NCBI RefSeq assembly: GCF_900566085.1 | Contig: NZ_UPHT01000095.1 | Location: 32,492-96,491 of the forward strand | Direction: 5' to 3' | Origin: Mycobacterium attenuatum | GTDB lineage: Bacteria > Actinomycetota > Actinomycetes > Mycobacteriales > Mycobacteriaceae | Length of the DNA: 64,000 nucleotides | In this document: piece by piece, positions 55,970 through 64,000 of the stretch | How the letters are laid out: each line of letters starts with the position of its first letter | Position numbering within the stretch: the first letter of the stretch is position 1 | Made by a program: the position numbers and the translations under genes | Notes under the pieces: model-generated | Seen by the model: only the letters and a program-made list of their open reading frames with translations | Databases searched by the model: none | Told to the model about the DNA's origin: nothing

Positions 55970-58900
55970 TCAGACGTTGAAGTACTTGGCCTCGGGATGG
56001 TGCAGGACGAACGCGTCGGTCGACTGCTCGGGATGCAGCTGCAACTCCTCGGACAGCGTCACGCCGATACGGTCGGGCTCCAGCAGCTGCATCATTTTGG
56101 CGCGGTCCTCGAGGTCCGGACAGGCCCCGTACCCGAAGGCGAACCGGGCACCCCGGTAACCCAGCTTGAAATAGTCCTCGACGGCGTCGGGATCCTCGGC
56201 GGCCATCGTGCGGTCGGCCGAGTACCTGAGCTCCTCCCGGATGCGCCGATGCCAATACTCAGCCAGCGCTTCGGTGAGCTGCACGCCGATACCGTGGACT
56301 TCGAGATAGTCGCGGTAGGAGTCGGCGGCGAACAACTCGTTGGCGAAATCGGCGATCGGCTTACCCATGGTCACCAGCTGGAACGGCAGCACATCCACCT
56401 GATCCCGCTCGCGGGCGAGCTCGCGCGACCGGACGAAATCGGCGATGCACAAGAACCGGCCGCGCTGCTGGCGCGGGAATCTGAAACGGTAGCGTTGCTC
56501 GGCGTCGGGTGCGGGTTCGGTGAGGACCACGACCTCGTCACCTTCGGACACAGCCGGGAAGTAGCCGTACACGACGGCGGCGTGCGCCAGGATGCCATCG
56601 GTGGACAACCGGTCCAGCCAGTAGCGCAGCCGCGGCCGCCCTTCGGTCTCGACGAGGTCTTCATACGACGGGCCGTCGCTGTTGGGACCGCCACGTGTCC
56701 CGCGTAATCCCCACTGGCCCAAAAACAATGCGCGCTCGTCGAGCATGCCGGTGTAGTCGGCGACAGCCAGGCCCTTGACGATCCGCGAACCCCAGAACGG
56801 CGGGGCGGGCACTTCGACATCGGCCGCGGCATCGGAGCGTTCCGGGACTTCGACCGGATCCTCAGCGGCTTTACGTTGTGCGGCAATGCGTTTGGAGCGT
56901 TCGTGACGAGCCTTGCGCTCGGCTTCCTTCTTACGGGCTTGGATGGCTTCCGGACTGTCGACGTCCGATGCTTCGCCTCGCTTGGCGCTCATGATGGTGT
57001 CCATCAGCTTGAGGCCCTCGAAAGCATCACGCGCATAATGCACTTCGCCTTCGTAGATGTCGGCAAGGTCGTTTTCGACATAGCTACGGGTCAGCGCGGC
57101 ACCCCCGAGCAGCACCGGGAATTTTTCGGCGACGCCCCTCGAGTTCATCTCCTCGAGGTTCTCCTTCATCACCACCGTTGATTTCACCAGCAGCCCCGAC
57201 ATTCCCACCACGTCGGCGCTCTTGTCCTCGGCCACTTCGAGAATGGTGGCGATCGGCTGCTTGATGCCGATGTTGACCACCTCGTAGCCGTTGTTGCTCA
57301 AGATGATGTCGACCAGGTTCTTGCCGATGTCGTGCACGTCGCCCTTGACGGTGGCCAGGACGATGCGACCCTTACCCGAATCGTCATCGGATTTCTCCAT
57401 ATGCGGTTCGAGATACGCGACGGCGGTCTTCATCACCTCGGCCGACTGCAGCACGAACGGCAGTTGCATCTGGCCCGAGCCGAACAGCTCACCGACCATC
57501 TTCATGCCGGCCAGCAGGTTCTCGTTGATGATCTCCAGCGGCGGCTTCTGGGTCATCGCCTCGTCGAGGTCGGCTTCCAGGCCGTTGCGTTCGCCGTCGA
57601 CGATGCGTTGGGCCAGCCTCTCGAACAGCGGCAGCTTGGCTAGTTCGGCCGCGCGCGATTCCTTCGACGACGCCGCCGACACACCTTCGAACAGGCGCAT
57701 CAGCTCCTGCAGGGGGTCGTAGCCGTCACGGCGGCGGTCATAGACCAGATCGAGCGCCACCGTGCGTTGTTCCTCGGGGATCCGGTTCATCGGCAAGATC
57801 TTCGAGGCATGCACGATCGCCGAATCCAAGCCGGCCTCCTGACATTCGTGCAGGAACACCGAGTTAAGCACTTGGCGTGCAGCAGGATTGAGGCCGAAAG
57901 AGATATTAGACAACCCAAGCGTGGTCTGCACGTCCGGGTGGCGCTTCTTGAGTTCCCGGATGGCCTCGATGGTTTCGATGCCGTCTTTGCGGGACTCCTC
58001 CTGACCGGTGGCGATGGTGAAGGTCAACGTGTCGATGAGGATCGACGATTCGTCCACACCCCAGTTGGTGGTGATGTCGTTGATCAGCCGCTCGGCGATT
58101 TCGACCTTCTTCTCGGCGGTGCGCGCCTGGCCCTCTTCGTCGATGGTCAGCGCGACCACCGCCGCGCCGTGTTCGGCGACCAACTCCATGGTCTTGGCAA
58201 AGCGCGATTCCGGGCCGTCGCCGTCCTCATAGTTCACCGAGTTGATGGCGCAGCGGCCGCCGAGGTGCTCCAAACCGGCTTGCAGCACCGGGGTTTCGGT
58301 GGAGTCCAGCATGATCGGCAAGGTCGACGACGTGGCCAGCCGGCTGGCCAGGGCCTTCATGTCGGCGACGCCGTCACGGCCGACGTAGTCGACGCACAGG
58401 TCCAGCAGATGCGCGCCGTCGCGAGTTTGGTCCTTGGCGATGTCCAAGCATTTCTGGTAGTCCTCGGCGATCATCGCCTCACGAAAACCCTTGGAGCCGT
58501 TGGCGTTGGTGCGCTCCCCGATCACCAGGACCGAGGCGTCCTGGGCGAACGGGACTGCGCTGTACAGCGACGACACCGCCGGCTCGTAGCTCACCTGACG
58601 CTGCGGGCGCTCGACGTCCGGGACGGCCGCAGCCACCGCGCGGATATGGTCCGGAGTGGTGCCGCAGCAGCCACCGACCAGCGACAGCCCGAACTCGGCG
58701 ATGAAGCCGGCCAGCGCCTCGGCCAGCTCGTCGGGCCGCAACGGATACTCCGCGCCCTTGGCGCCCAGCACCGGCAGGCCGGCGTTGGGCATCACCGACA
58801 CCGGAATGCGGGCCTGCCGCGACAGATACCGCAGGTGCTCGCTCATCTCGGCGGGACCCGTCGCGCAGTTCAAGCCGATCATGTCCACTCCCAGCGGCTC

Positions 58901-59557
58901 GACCGCGGTCAGCGCCGCACCGATCTCACTGCCCAGCAGCATCGTGCCGGTGGTTTCCACGGTGACGTGGGCGAACACCGGAATGTGGCGGCCCGCCTGC
59001 TTCATCGCCCGCCGCGAGCCCAGCACCGCGGCCTTGAGCTGCAGCAGGTCCTGACAGGTCTCCACCAGGATGGCGTCGGCTCCGCCGTCCAGCATGCCGA
59101 GTGCGGCCTCGGTGTAGGCGTCGCGGATCACCGCGTATTCGGTGTGGCCCAAGGTGGGCAGCTTGGTGCCGGGCCCCATCGACCCCAGCACGAAGCGCTT
59201 GCGGCCGGGACTGGATAGCTCGTCGGCGACCCGTCGGGCGATAGCGGTGCCCTTTTCCGACAGGTCGCGGATCTTGTCGGCGATGTCATAGTCGCCCAGG
59301 TTGGACAGGTTGCAGCCGAAGGTGTTGGTTTCCACCGCGTCCGCGCCGGCCTCGAAATAGTTGCGGTGGATAGCTTCCAGCACGTCAGGGCGGGTTTCGT
59401 TGAGGATCTCGTTGCAGCCCTCCAGGCCGCGGAAGTCATCCAGCGTGAGATCGGCAGCCTGCAGCTGGGTGCCCATCGCGCCGTCGCCCACCACCACGCG
59501 CTGCGCCAGAACGTCAAGGAGATCAGTGTCGTAGCGGGGCTTGTTCGCGGCAGTCAC
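55970..59557 (-). CDS. metH: Cobalamin-dependent methionine synthase MetH
   Basis: This enzyme transfers methyl from methyltetrahydrofolate through cobalamin to homocysteine. It has 1195 residues, close to the M. tuberculosis length. The homocysteine domain (1-330) has the zinc ligands in LNCATGP and GGCCGTTPDH. A pterin domain spans about 340-610. The B12 domain has GDVHDIGKN with the cobalt-ligating His. An activation domain (about 920-1195) binds SAM. It diverges from the PAC2 gene across 83 bases. Confidence 0.97.
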   Translation of the reverse strand: MTAANKPRYDTDLLDVLAQRVVVGDGAMGTQLQAADLTLDDFRGLEGCNEILNETRPDVLEAIHRNYFEAGADAVETNTFGCNLSNLGDYDIADKIRDLSEKGTAIARRVADELSSPGRKRFVLGSMGPGTKLPTLGHTEYAVIRDAYTEAALGMLDGGADAILVETCQDLLQLKAAVLGSRRAMKQAGRHIPVFAHVTVETTGTMLLGSEIGAALTAVEPLGVDMIGLNCATGPAEMSEHLRYLSRQARIPVSVMPNAGLPVLGAKGAEYPLRPDELAEALAGFIAEFGLSLVGGCCGTTPDHIRAVAAAVPDVERPQRQVSYEPAVSSLYSAVPFAQDASVLVIGERTNANGSKGFREAMIAEDYQKCLDIAKDQTRDGAHLLDLCVDYVGRDGVADMKALASRLATSSTLPIMLDSTETPVLQAGLEHLGGRCAINSVNYEDGDGPESRFAKTMELVAEHGAAVVALTIDEEGQARTAEKKVEIAERLINDITTNWGVDESSILIDTLTFTIATGQEESRKDGIETIEAIRELKKRHPDVQTTLGLSNISFGLNPAARQVLNSVFLHECQEAGLDSAIVHASKILPMNRIPEEQRTVALDLVYDRRRDGYDPLQELMRLFEGVSAASSKESRAAELAKLPLFERLAQRIVDGERNGLEADLDEAMTQKPPLEIINENLLAGMKMVGELFGSGQMQLPFVLQSAEVMKTAVAYLEPHMEKSDDDSGKGRIVLATVKGDVHDIGKNLVDIILSNNGYEVVNIGIKQPIATILEVAEDKSADVVGMSGLLVKSTVVMKENLEEMNSRGVAEKFPVLLGGAALTRSYVENDLADIYEGEVHYARDAFEGLKLMDTIMSAKRGEASDVDSPEAIQARKKEAERKARHERSKRIAAQRKAAEDPVEVPERSDAAADVEVPAPPFWGSRIVKGLAVADYTGMLDERALFLGQWGLRGTRGGPNSDGPSYEDLVETEGRPRLRYWLDRLSTDGILAHAAVVYGYFPAVSEGDEVVVLTEPAPDAEQRYRFRFPRQQRGRFLCIADFVRSRELARERDQVDVLPFQLVTMGKPIADFANELFAADSYRDYLEVHGIGVQLTEALAEYWHRRIREELRYSADRTMAAEDPDAVEDYFKLGYRGARFAFGYGACPDLEDRAKMMQLLEPDRIGVTLSEELQLHPEQSTDAFVLHHPEAKYFNV

Positions 59558-59640
59558 ATGACAAGGATAGTCGGCCTATGGATTCGCCTCAGTCGTTGAC
59601 AGCGCTCTGACAGGTCAGGCCCAGGCCGTACGCTGATCGT

Positions 59641-60531
59641 GTGACCGTGCCGGATGCTGAGCCCGACGGCGGCCAAACGCTGCCCGAACTGCACAACACC
59701 GTCGTCGTGGCGGCGTTCGAGGGCTGGAACGACGCCGGTGACGCGGCCAGCGACGCCGTATCGCACCTGGCCGACATCTGGGATTCGCATCCCATCGTGG
59801 AGATCGACGACGAGGCCTACTACGACTACCAGGTGAACCGTCCGGTCATCCGTCAAGTCGACGGGGTCACCCGGGAATTGGAGTGGCCGGCCATGCGCAT
59901 CTCGCACTGCCGCCCACCAGGTAGTGACCGCGACGTCGTCTTGATGCACGGGGTAGAGCCGAACATGCGCTGGCGCACCTTCTGCGCCGAGCTGCTGGCC
60001 ATCGTCGACAAACTCAATGTGGACACCGTCGTCATCCTCGGAGCGCTGCTGGCCGATACCCCGCACACTCGCCCCGTGCCAGTCTCGGGGGCGGCCTACT
60101 CCCCCGAATCGGCGCAGATCTTCGGGCTGCAGGAAACCCGCTACGAAGGCCCGACCGGCATTGCCGGGGTGTTCCAGTATGCGTGCGTGGCAGCCGGCAT
60201 CCCGGCGGTGACGTTCTGGGCGGCGGTGCCCCACTACGTGTCGCACCCGCCGAACCCGAAAGCCACGGTGGCACTGCTGCGCCGGGTCGAAGACGTGCTC
60301 GACGTCGAGGTGCCGCTGGGCGACTTGCCGACCCAAGCCGAAGCCTGGGAGCAGGAGATCAGCGAGATGGCCGCCGAAGACGACGAGCTGGCCGAGTACG
60401 TACAGTCGCTCGAACAGCACGGCGACGCCGCCGTCGACGTCAACGACGTTCTGGGCACGATCGACGGCGACGCGCTGGCCGCCGAGTTCGAGCGCTATCT
60501 GCGCCGCCGCCGTCCGGGGTTTGGGCGTTAG
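59641..60531 (+). CDS. PAC2 family protein, Rv2125 homologue
   Basis: This 296-residue protein starts at GTG 59641. It belongs to the PAC2 family, related to eukaryotic proteasome assembly chaperone 2. Family features are VVVAAFEGWNDAGDAASDAV, GALLADTPHTRPVPVSG and the C-terminal acidic helix region followed by RRRRPGFGR. Actinobacterial members may interact with the proteasome, but this is not established. Its stop overlaps the stop of the convergent flavin monooxygenase gene by four bases. Confidence 0.9.
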   Translation: MTVPDAEPDGGQTLPELHNTVVVAAFEGWNDAGDAASDAVSHLADIWDSHPIVEIDDEAYYDYQVNRPVIRQVDGVTRELEWPAMRISHCRPPGSDRDVVLMHGVEPNMRWRTFCAELLAIVDKLNVDTVVILGALLADTPHTRPVPVSGAAYSPESAQIFGLQETRYEGPTGIAGVFQYACVAAGIPAVTFWAAVPHYVSHPPNPKATVALLRRVEDVLDVEVPLGDLPTQAEAWEQEISEMAAEDDELAEYVQSLEQHGDAAVDVNDVLGTIDGDALAAEFERYLRRRRPGFGR

Positions 60532-61712
60532 TCGCCAGAGCCGAGCCGAAGCATCGTGATCAGTGCCGTCGGCTCGCCTGCCAGGGTGGCCTCGATGAAT
60601 CGGTTGACCAGCGGACGCCACGTGAGCCGCAGCATGGCACGGCGGATCGCCGACTGCGACGGCCCCGGCCACAGCCAGCCGGAGGCGGCCCCGCCGCTCT
60701 GTTGCTTGTCATCGACCACCGGACGCCAAAGCCGTTCGTAGAAGGCCAGCGCGCGCTCCACCGATGACGTCTTGCGCAGCTGTTCGGACAGCACATAGGC
60801 GCTGGCCATGGCCAGCGAAGCGCCCTGCCGGCTCAGCGCCGAGACCGCGAAGCAGGCGTCGCCGATCAGCACCACCCGCTTGTTGCTCCAGAGCGGCATC
60901 TGGATCTGCGCGACCTGGTCGTGTTCGACCGCATCGGCTTCCGGGCAGCGGTCGAGCACTTCGCCTACCAGCGCGCCCATCCCGGCATACTCCTTGCGCA
61001 GGGTGGCCCGAACGTCGTGCGGTGGGTTTGCGTCGGCCGTGCGGTACACCGCCGTCACCGCGGTCCGGCCATCTCGCAGCGGGTGGAGGCCAAGTTGGCG
61101 ATCGGCCGTGTCGGTGAAAACGACCTGGCCGGCGGTTGACCCCCGAACGCCCGGAGCGTCGAGCACGAAGGAGGCGGAACGGAATCCCGGGTATCGCAGA
61201 TATTGCGGCTCCAAACCGAATACCAGCGTCCGCACGGTCGAGTGGATGCCGTCGGCGCCGACCAGGAGATCGGCATCCAGTTGTGCACCCCGGTGCACCG
61301 TGACAGTCACCCGATCGTCGCGTTGCATCACGTCGGACACCGCCGCACCGAACCGCAGCTCCACCTGTTGCGGCAGGTTGTCCAGCAACACCTTTTCCAG
61401 ATCGGGGCGCATTATCCGGCACAGCCGGCCGTCGAGCGCCGTGGTGATCTGCCGGTAGGGCAGCGCCGCCCTGTGCCGACCGTGGCGGTCGATCAGGCTG
61501 GTGTCGCCGAGGGGATAGCCGACCCCTTGGATAGCAGGCAACACTCCGATGGCCTCCGCGGCGTCGTAGCCGGCGCCATAGAAGTCGATCATGTGGCCGT
61601 GGGTCCGGGGACCGGAGCAGCGTTCGAGAACGACGACCTCGGCTCCGAGCGTCGACAACCGCTCCGCCAGGCTCAGCCCGGCGATTCCGGCGCCGCAGAT
61701 GGCCACTTTCAC
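60528..61712 (-). CDS. FAD-dependent monooxygenase (PHBH/UbiH type)
   Basis: I chose GTG 61712 (394 residues), where the FAD fold begins: VAICGAGIAGLSLAERL. The DG motif lies in LLVGADGIHSTVRTLV, and the second FAD motif GDACFAVSALSRQGASLAMA is present. Such enzymes hydroxylate or epoxidise small aromatic or isoprenoid compounds with NAD(P)H and O2. It lies between the PAC2 and SDR genes, where I recall other genes in M. tuberculosis. The 22-base gap to the SDR suggests one transcript. The substrate is unknown. Confidence 0.88.
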   Translation of the reverse strand: MKVAICGAGIAGLSLAERLSTLGAEVVVLERCSGPRTHGHMIDFYGAGYDAAEAIGVLPAIQGVGYPLGDTSLIDRHGRHRAALPYRQITTALDGRLCRIMRPDLEKVLLDNLPQQVELRFGAAVSDVMQRDDRVTVTVHRGAQLDADLLVGADGIHSTVRTLVFGLEPQYLRYPGFRSASFVLDAPGVRGSTAGQVVFTDTADRQLGLHPLRDGRTAVTAVYRTADANPPHDVRATLRKEYAGMGALVGEVLDRCPEADAVEHDQVAQIQMPLWSNKRVVLIGDACFAVSALSRQGASLAMASAYVLSEQLRKTSSVERALAFYERLWRPVVDDKQQSGGAASGWLWPGPSQSAIRRAMLRLTWRPLVNRFIEATLAGEPTALITMLRLGSGD

Positions 61713-61734
61713 GGGGTCACCAGGGCGGACTCGA

Positions 61735-62616
61735 CTACTGCTTGTCCAGAGTTTGGGTATACGCGCTGGTGGACCGGCCGAGCGCAGCCACCTGGGCATC
61801 CATGCGGGGCAGCAGCTCGGCGGTGGTCTTGCGGATGGGACCTTCCCCGACCGACGTCGACAGCACCGGCTTGAGCCAGCGGAACATGCCCACCCATCGC
61901 GGACAGAAGATACGCGTCTTGCGGCCCTCGATGCCGGTGACGAACGCTGCCGCGCACTTGTTGACCGAGGTGGTGAGGTTCAGCGGCCAGGGGAGCCTCC
62001 TCAGAAGCTCGTCGAACGCGGGCAAGTCTGCCTTGGTGTCGCGGACCAGTGCGGTGTCGATCCAGGACATGTGGGCTGAGCCGACACTGACGCCGTGGTG
62101 GGCGACTTCGAGTCGAAGCGCATTGGCGAATATCTCAACTCCGGCCTTAGTTGCGTTGTAGGGCGCCAGCCCGGGAGACGCCGCGTATGCGGCCAGCGAC
62201 GACACGATCAGCACATAGCCGCGGCGCTCGATCACCGCCGGCAAGGTAGCCCGCACGGTGTGGAAAACACCGAGCACATTGACGTCCAACACCTTTCTGA
62301 ATGCCTCCGGGTCGACCTGGAGCACGGACCCGTAGCTGGCGATGCCGGCGTTGGCGATAACGACATCGATGCCGCCGAACTTTTCGATCGCCTGATCCAC
62401 CGCGGCCTGCATCGCCGATAGATCGCGGACATCGGCCACCACGGTCAGCACCCGACCGTCGCCGCCCAGTTCGGCGGCAATGGTGGTCAGCTCCGCTGCG
62501 CCGATATCCGTGAGCACCAGTTTGGCGCCTTTGTTGTGCAGCCGGCGGGCGACCTCGGCCCCGATTCCGCGAGCACCGCCAGTGATGAAGACAACCTTGT
62601 CCTGCACCGATGTCAT
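61735..62616 (-). CDS. Short-chain dehydrogenase/reductase, Rv2129c homologue
   Basis: This 293-residue protein has the cofactor motif TGGARGIGAEVARRL, with Asp after the second strand (LTDIG) favouring NAD(H), the NAG strand VVIANAGIASYG, Ser of VSSLAAYAA and the active-site pair in YNATK. The extra C-terminal 60 residues (RKTRIFCPRWVGMF) are typical of the mycobacterial subfamily. It lies just downstream of mshC in the same direction (24 bases), as Rv2129c does. Its substrate is unknown. Confidence 0.9.
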   Translation of the reverse strand: MTSVQDKVVFITGGARGIGAEVARRLHNKGAKLVLTDIGAAELTTIAAELGGDGRVLTVVADVRDLSAMQAAVDQAIEKFGGIDVVIANAGIASYGSVLQVDPEAFRKVLDVNVLGVFHTVRATLPAVIERRGYVLIVSSLAAYAASPGLAPYNATKAGVEIFANALRLEVAHHGVSVGSAHMSWIDTALVRDTKADLPAFDELLRRLPWPLNLTTSVNKCAAAFVTGIEGRKTRIFCPRWVGMFRWLKPVLSTSVGEGPIRKTTAELLPRMDAQVAALGRSTSAYTQTLDKQ

Positions 62617-62640
62617 GGCCGAAAACGTACCATTGCGGGC

Positions 62641-63885
62641 CTAGAGGTCCACTCCTAACAGGGCGTCGATGGCGGTCGCCACCGATGTCGGCGCGCTCTC
62701 GTCGTGGCCACCGTATTCGAGCGCGTCGGTAGTCCAACTATCCAGTGCGGCAATGGCTTTAGGCGTGTCGAGATCGTCGGCCAGGTAGCGGCGCACCCGT
62801 GCGATGACGTCGGCGGCGTCCGGACCGGCGGGCAGTGCGGTGGCGGTGCGCCAGCGTTGCAGCCGGCCCGCGGCCTCGTCGAGCACCTGTTGTGTCCAGA
62901 AGCGGTCTTCACGGTAATGCCCCGCCAGCAGACCCAGCCGCAGCGCCGACGGTTCGACGCCCTGCGCGCGCAGCGCCGACACCAGCACCAGGTTTCCACG
63001 GCTCTTGGACATCTTGTGCCCGTCCCAGCCGATCATCCCGGCGTGCACATAATGCCTGGCGAATCGACGCTCACCGGTGACGCATTCGGCGTGGGCGGCG
63101 GTGAACTCGTGATGCGGAAAGATCAGGTCGCTGCCCCCGCCCTGGATGTCCAGGCCGCTGTTGATGCGGCTGAGGGCGATAGCGGCGCATTCGACGTGCC
63201 AGCCGGGTCGGCCGGCTCCGAACGGCGACGGCCAACTGGGTTCGCCGGCGCGGGCGGCGCGCCACAGTAAGGCGTCGAGTTGATCCGTCTTGCCGGGCCT
63301 GCTCGGGTCGCCGCCGCGCTGCTCGAACAGGGTCAGCATCGTGTCGCGGTCACAACCCGATTCGTAGCCGAATTGCACGGTGGCGTCGGCCCGGTAGTAG
63401 ATGTCGGGGTAGGCCCCTATTTCCGGGTCGACCGTGTACGCGGCGCCGGACGCCAACATTTTTTCAATGAGCTCGACCATTTCGGCAACTGCCTCGGTAG
63501 CGGCGACATAGTCGTGGGGCGGCAGCACCCGCAACGCCTCCATGTCGGCGCGGAACAGCTTGACCTCGCGGTCAGCGAGCTCGCGCCAGTCCACGCCGTC
63601 GCGGTCGGCGCGCTCGAATAACGGATCGTCGACGTCGGTGACATTCTGTACGTACTGCACGTCATGGCCCAGGTCCTGCCACAGCCGATGGATCAGGTCG
63701 AACGCAAGATATGTTGCGGCGTGGCCCAGATGCGTCGCGTCGTAGGGAGTAATTCCGCAGACGTACATGGTCGCCTTGGGTCCCGGTGTCACTGGGCGCA
63801 CCTGACGATCGGCAGTGTCGTATAGTCGCAGCTCCGGCCCGCGCCCCGGCAGGTTCGGAACCGGGGCAGAAGACCAGGATCGCAT
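62641..63885 (-). CDS. mshC: Mycothiol synthesis Cys:GlcN-Ins ligase MshC
   Basis: This enzyme joins cysteine to glucosaminyl-inositol with ATP, the third stage of mycothiol production. It has 414 residues from ATG 63885, matching M. tuberculosis; an extension to 63945 is rejected. It is related to cysteinyl-tRNA synthetase: zinc Cys in [19 protein letters not shown], which includes the HIGH-like motif, and the KMSKS motif in [11 protein letters not shown]. It lacks the anticodon-binding domain of true CysS. Mycothiol is the main thiol of actinobacteria. Confidence 0.96.
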   Translation of the reverse strand: MRSWSSAPVPNLPGRGPELRLYDTADRQVRPVTPGPKATMYVCGITPYDATHLGHAATYLAFDLIHRLWQDLGHDVQYVQNVTDVDDPLFERADRDGVDWRELADREVKLFRADMEALRVLPPHDYVAATEAVAEMVELIEKMLASGAAYTVDPEIGAYPDIYYRADATVQFGYESGCDRDTMLTLFEQRGGDPSRPGKTDQLDALLWRAARAGEPSWPSPFGAGRPGWHVECAAIALSRINSGLDIQGGGSDLIFPHHEFTAAHAECVTGERRFARHYVHAGMIGWDGHKMSKSRGNLVLVSALRAQGVEPSALRLGLLAGHYREDRFWTQQVLDEAAGRLQRWRTATALPAGPDAADVIARVRRYLADDLDTPKAIAALDSWTTDALEYGGHDESAPTSVATAIDALLGVDL

Positions 63886-63929
63886 GCCCTCGACTTTAAG
63901 CCCGGCGACCCAAACATTGCGAACCCCCC

Positions 63930-63950
63930 GACGATACGGCCGCATAGCGG
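63930..63950. repeat. Second copy of the GACGAT...TAGCGG intergenic repeat
   Basis: GACGATACGGCCGCATAGCGG differs from the copy at 22399-22420 by two substitutions and one missing base. It lies just upstream of mshC and near the right edge; the flanking GTTGAGGAG of the first copy is not obvious here. Confidence 0.45.
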
Positions 63951-64000
63951 AGTGGTCACGAAGGTGGCGGCTTGGGTGCGGGCTTGGTGGGGTGGGCTTG

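Noticed and set aside
57767..59218. 483-codon plus-strand frame inside metH
   Set aside because: Antisense shadow; metH is complete with all four domains on the other strand.
59558..59640. Cobalamin or SAM riboswitch near metH
   Set aside because: The 83-base gap is too short and shows no B12-box or SAM-aptamer-like structure.

Overview
The window looks like the chromosome of a slow-growing, non-tuberculosis Mycobacterium. It is GC-rich and carries, in near M. tuberculosis order, the Pup-proteasome block (prcA-prcB-pup-dop, homologues of Rv2113 and Rv2114, mpa), lppK, a DUF503 gene, trmI, a RecB-type nuclease gene, an Rv2120c homologue, hisG-hisE, a PPE37-like gene, metH, an Rv2125-type PAC2 gene, an Rv2129c-like SDR gene and mshC. 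These calls rest on protein sequences I recognise from M. tuberculosis. I could not run any search, so the species is open.

Two biosynthetic regions interrupt this backbone. Region 1 (1-17170, all on the minus strand and cut by the left edge) is a tightly coupled operon. In transcription order it encodes a 2764-residue PKS-NRPS hybrid (KS, AT-less linker, ACP, aminotransferase, luciferase-like monooxygenase, degenerate condensation fragment, condensation, adenylation, PCP), a PhyH-type dioxygenase, a circularly permuted ATP-grasp-like protein, an AMP-ligase/KR/ACP loading protein and a KS-AT PKS. The aminotransferase-monooxygenase pair is the hallmark of microginin- and puwainaphycin-type lines that make alpha-hydroxy-beta-amino acyl chains. 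The adenylation pocket reads close to the aspartate code. A cation/proton antiporter gene diverges from the operon across a region holding a perfect 13-bp operator-like palindrome.

The backbone from 18.9 to 35 kb contains the proteasome system, with an added DUF2314 gene between dop and the Rv2113 homologue. It also carries an added thioesterase gene and a flavoprotein disulfide reductase gene between the RecB nuclease gene and the Rv2120c homologue.

Region 2 (about 35 to 54 kb) lies between hisE and the PPE37-like gene. It holds a truncated PE gene, a strikingly Asn/Asp-rich AT-leaning secreted-protein gene, a MaoC-type hydratase gene and a 2457-residue highly reducing PKS with an internal C-methyltransferase. 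Beside the PKS are a QW-repeat (squalene cyclase-like) protein, a divergent acyl-CoA ligase/P450 pair and two tandem type I sulfatases. These plausibly form a second lipid or polyketide locus, but its product is unknown.

From 54 to 64 kb the conserved backbone resumes (PPE37-like, metH, PAC2, a flavin monooxygenase, SDR, mshC). No rRNA, tRNA, CRISPR array, transposase or phage gene was seen. A short palindromic intergenic repeat occurs after dop and again at the right edge.
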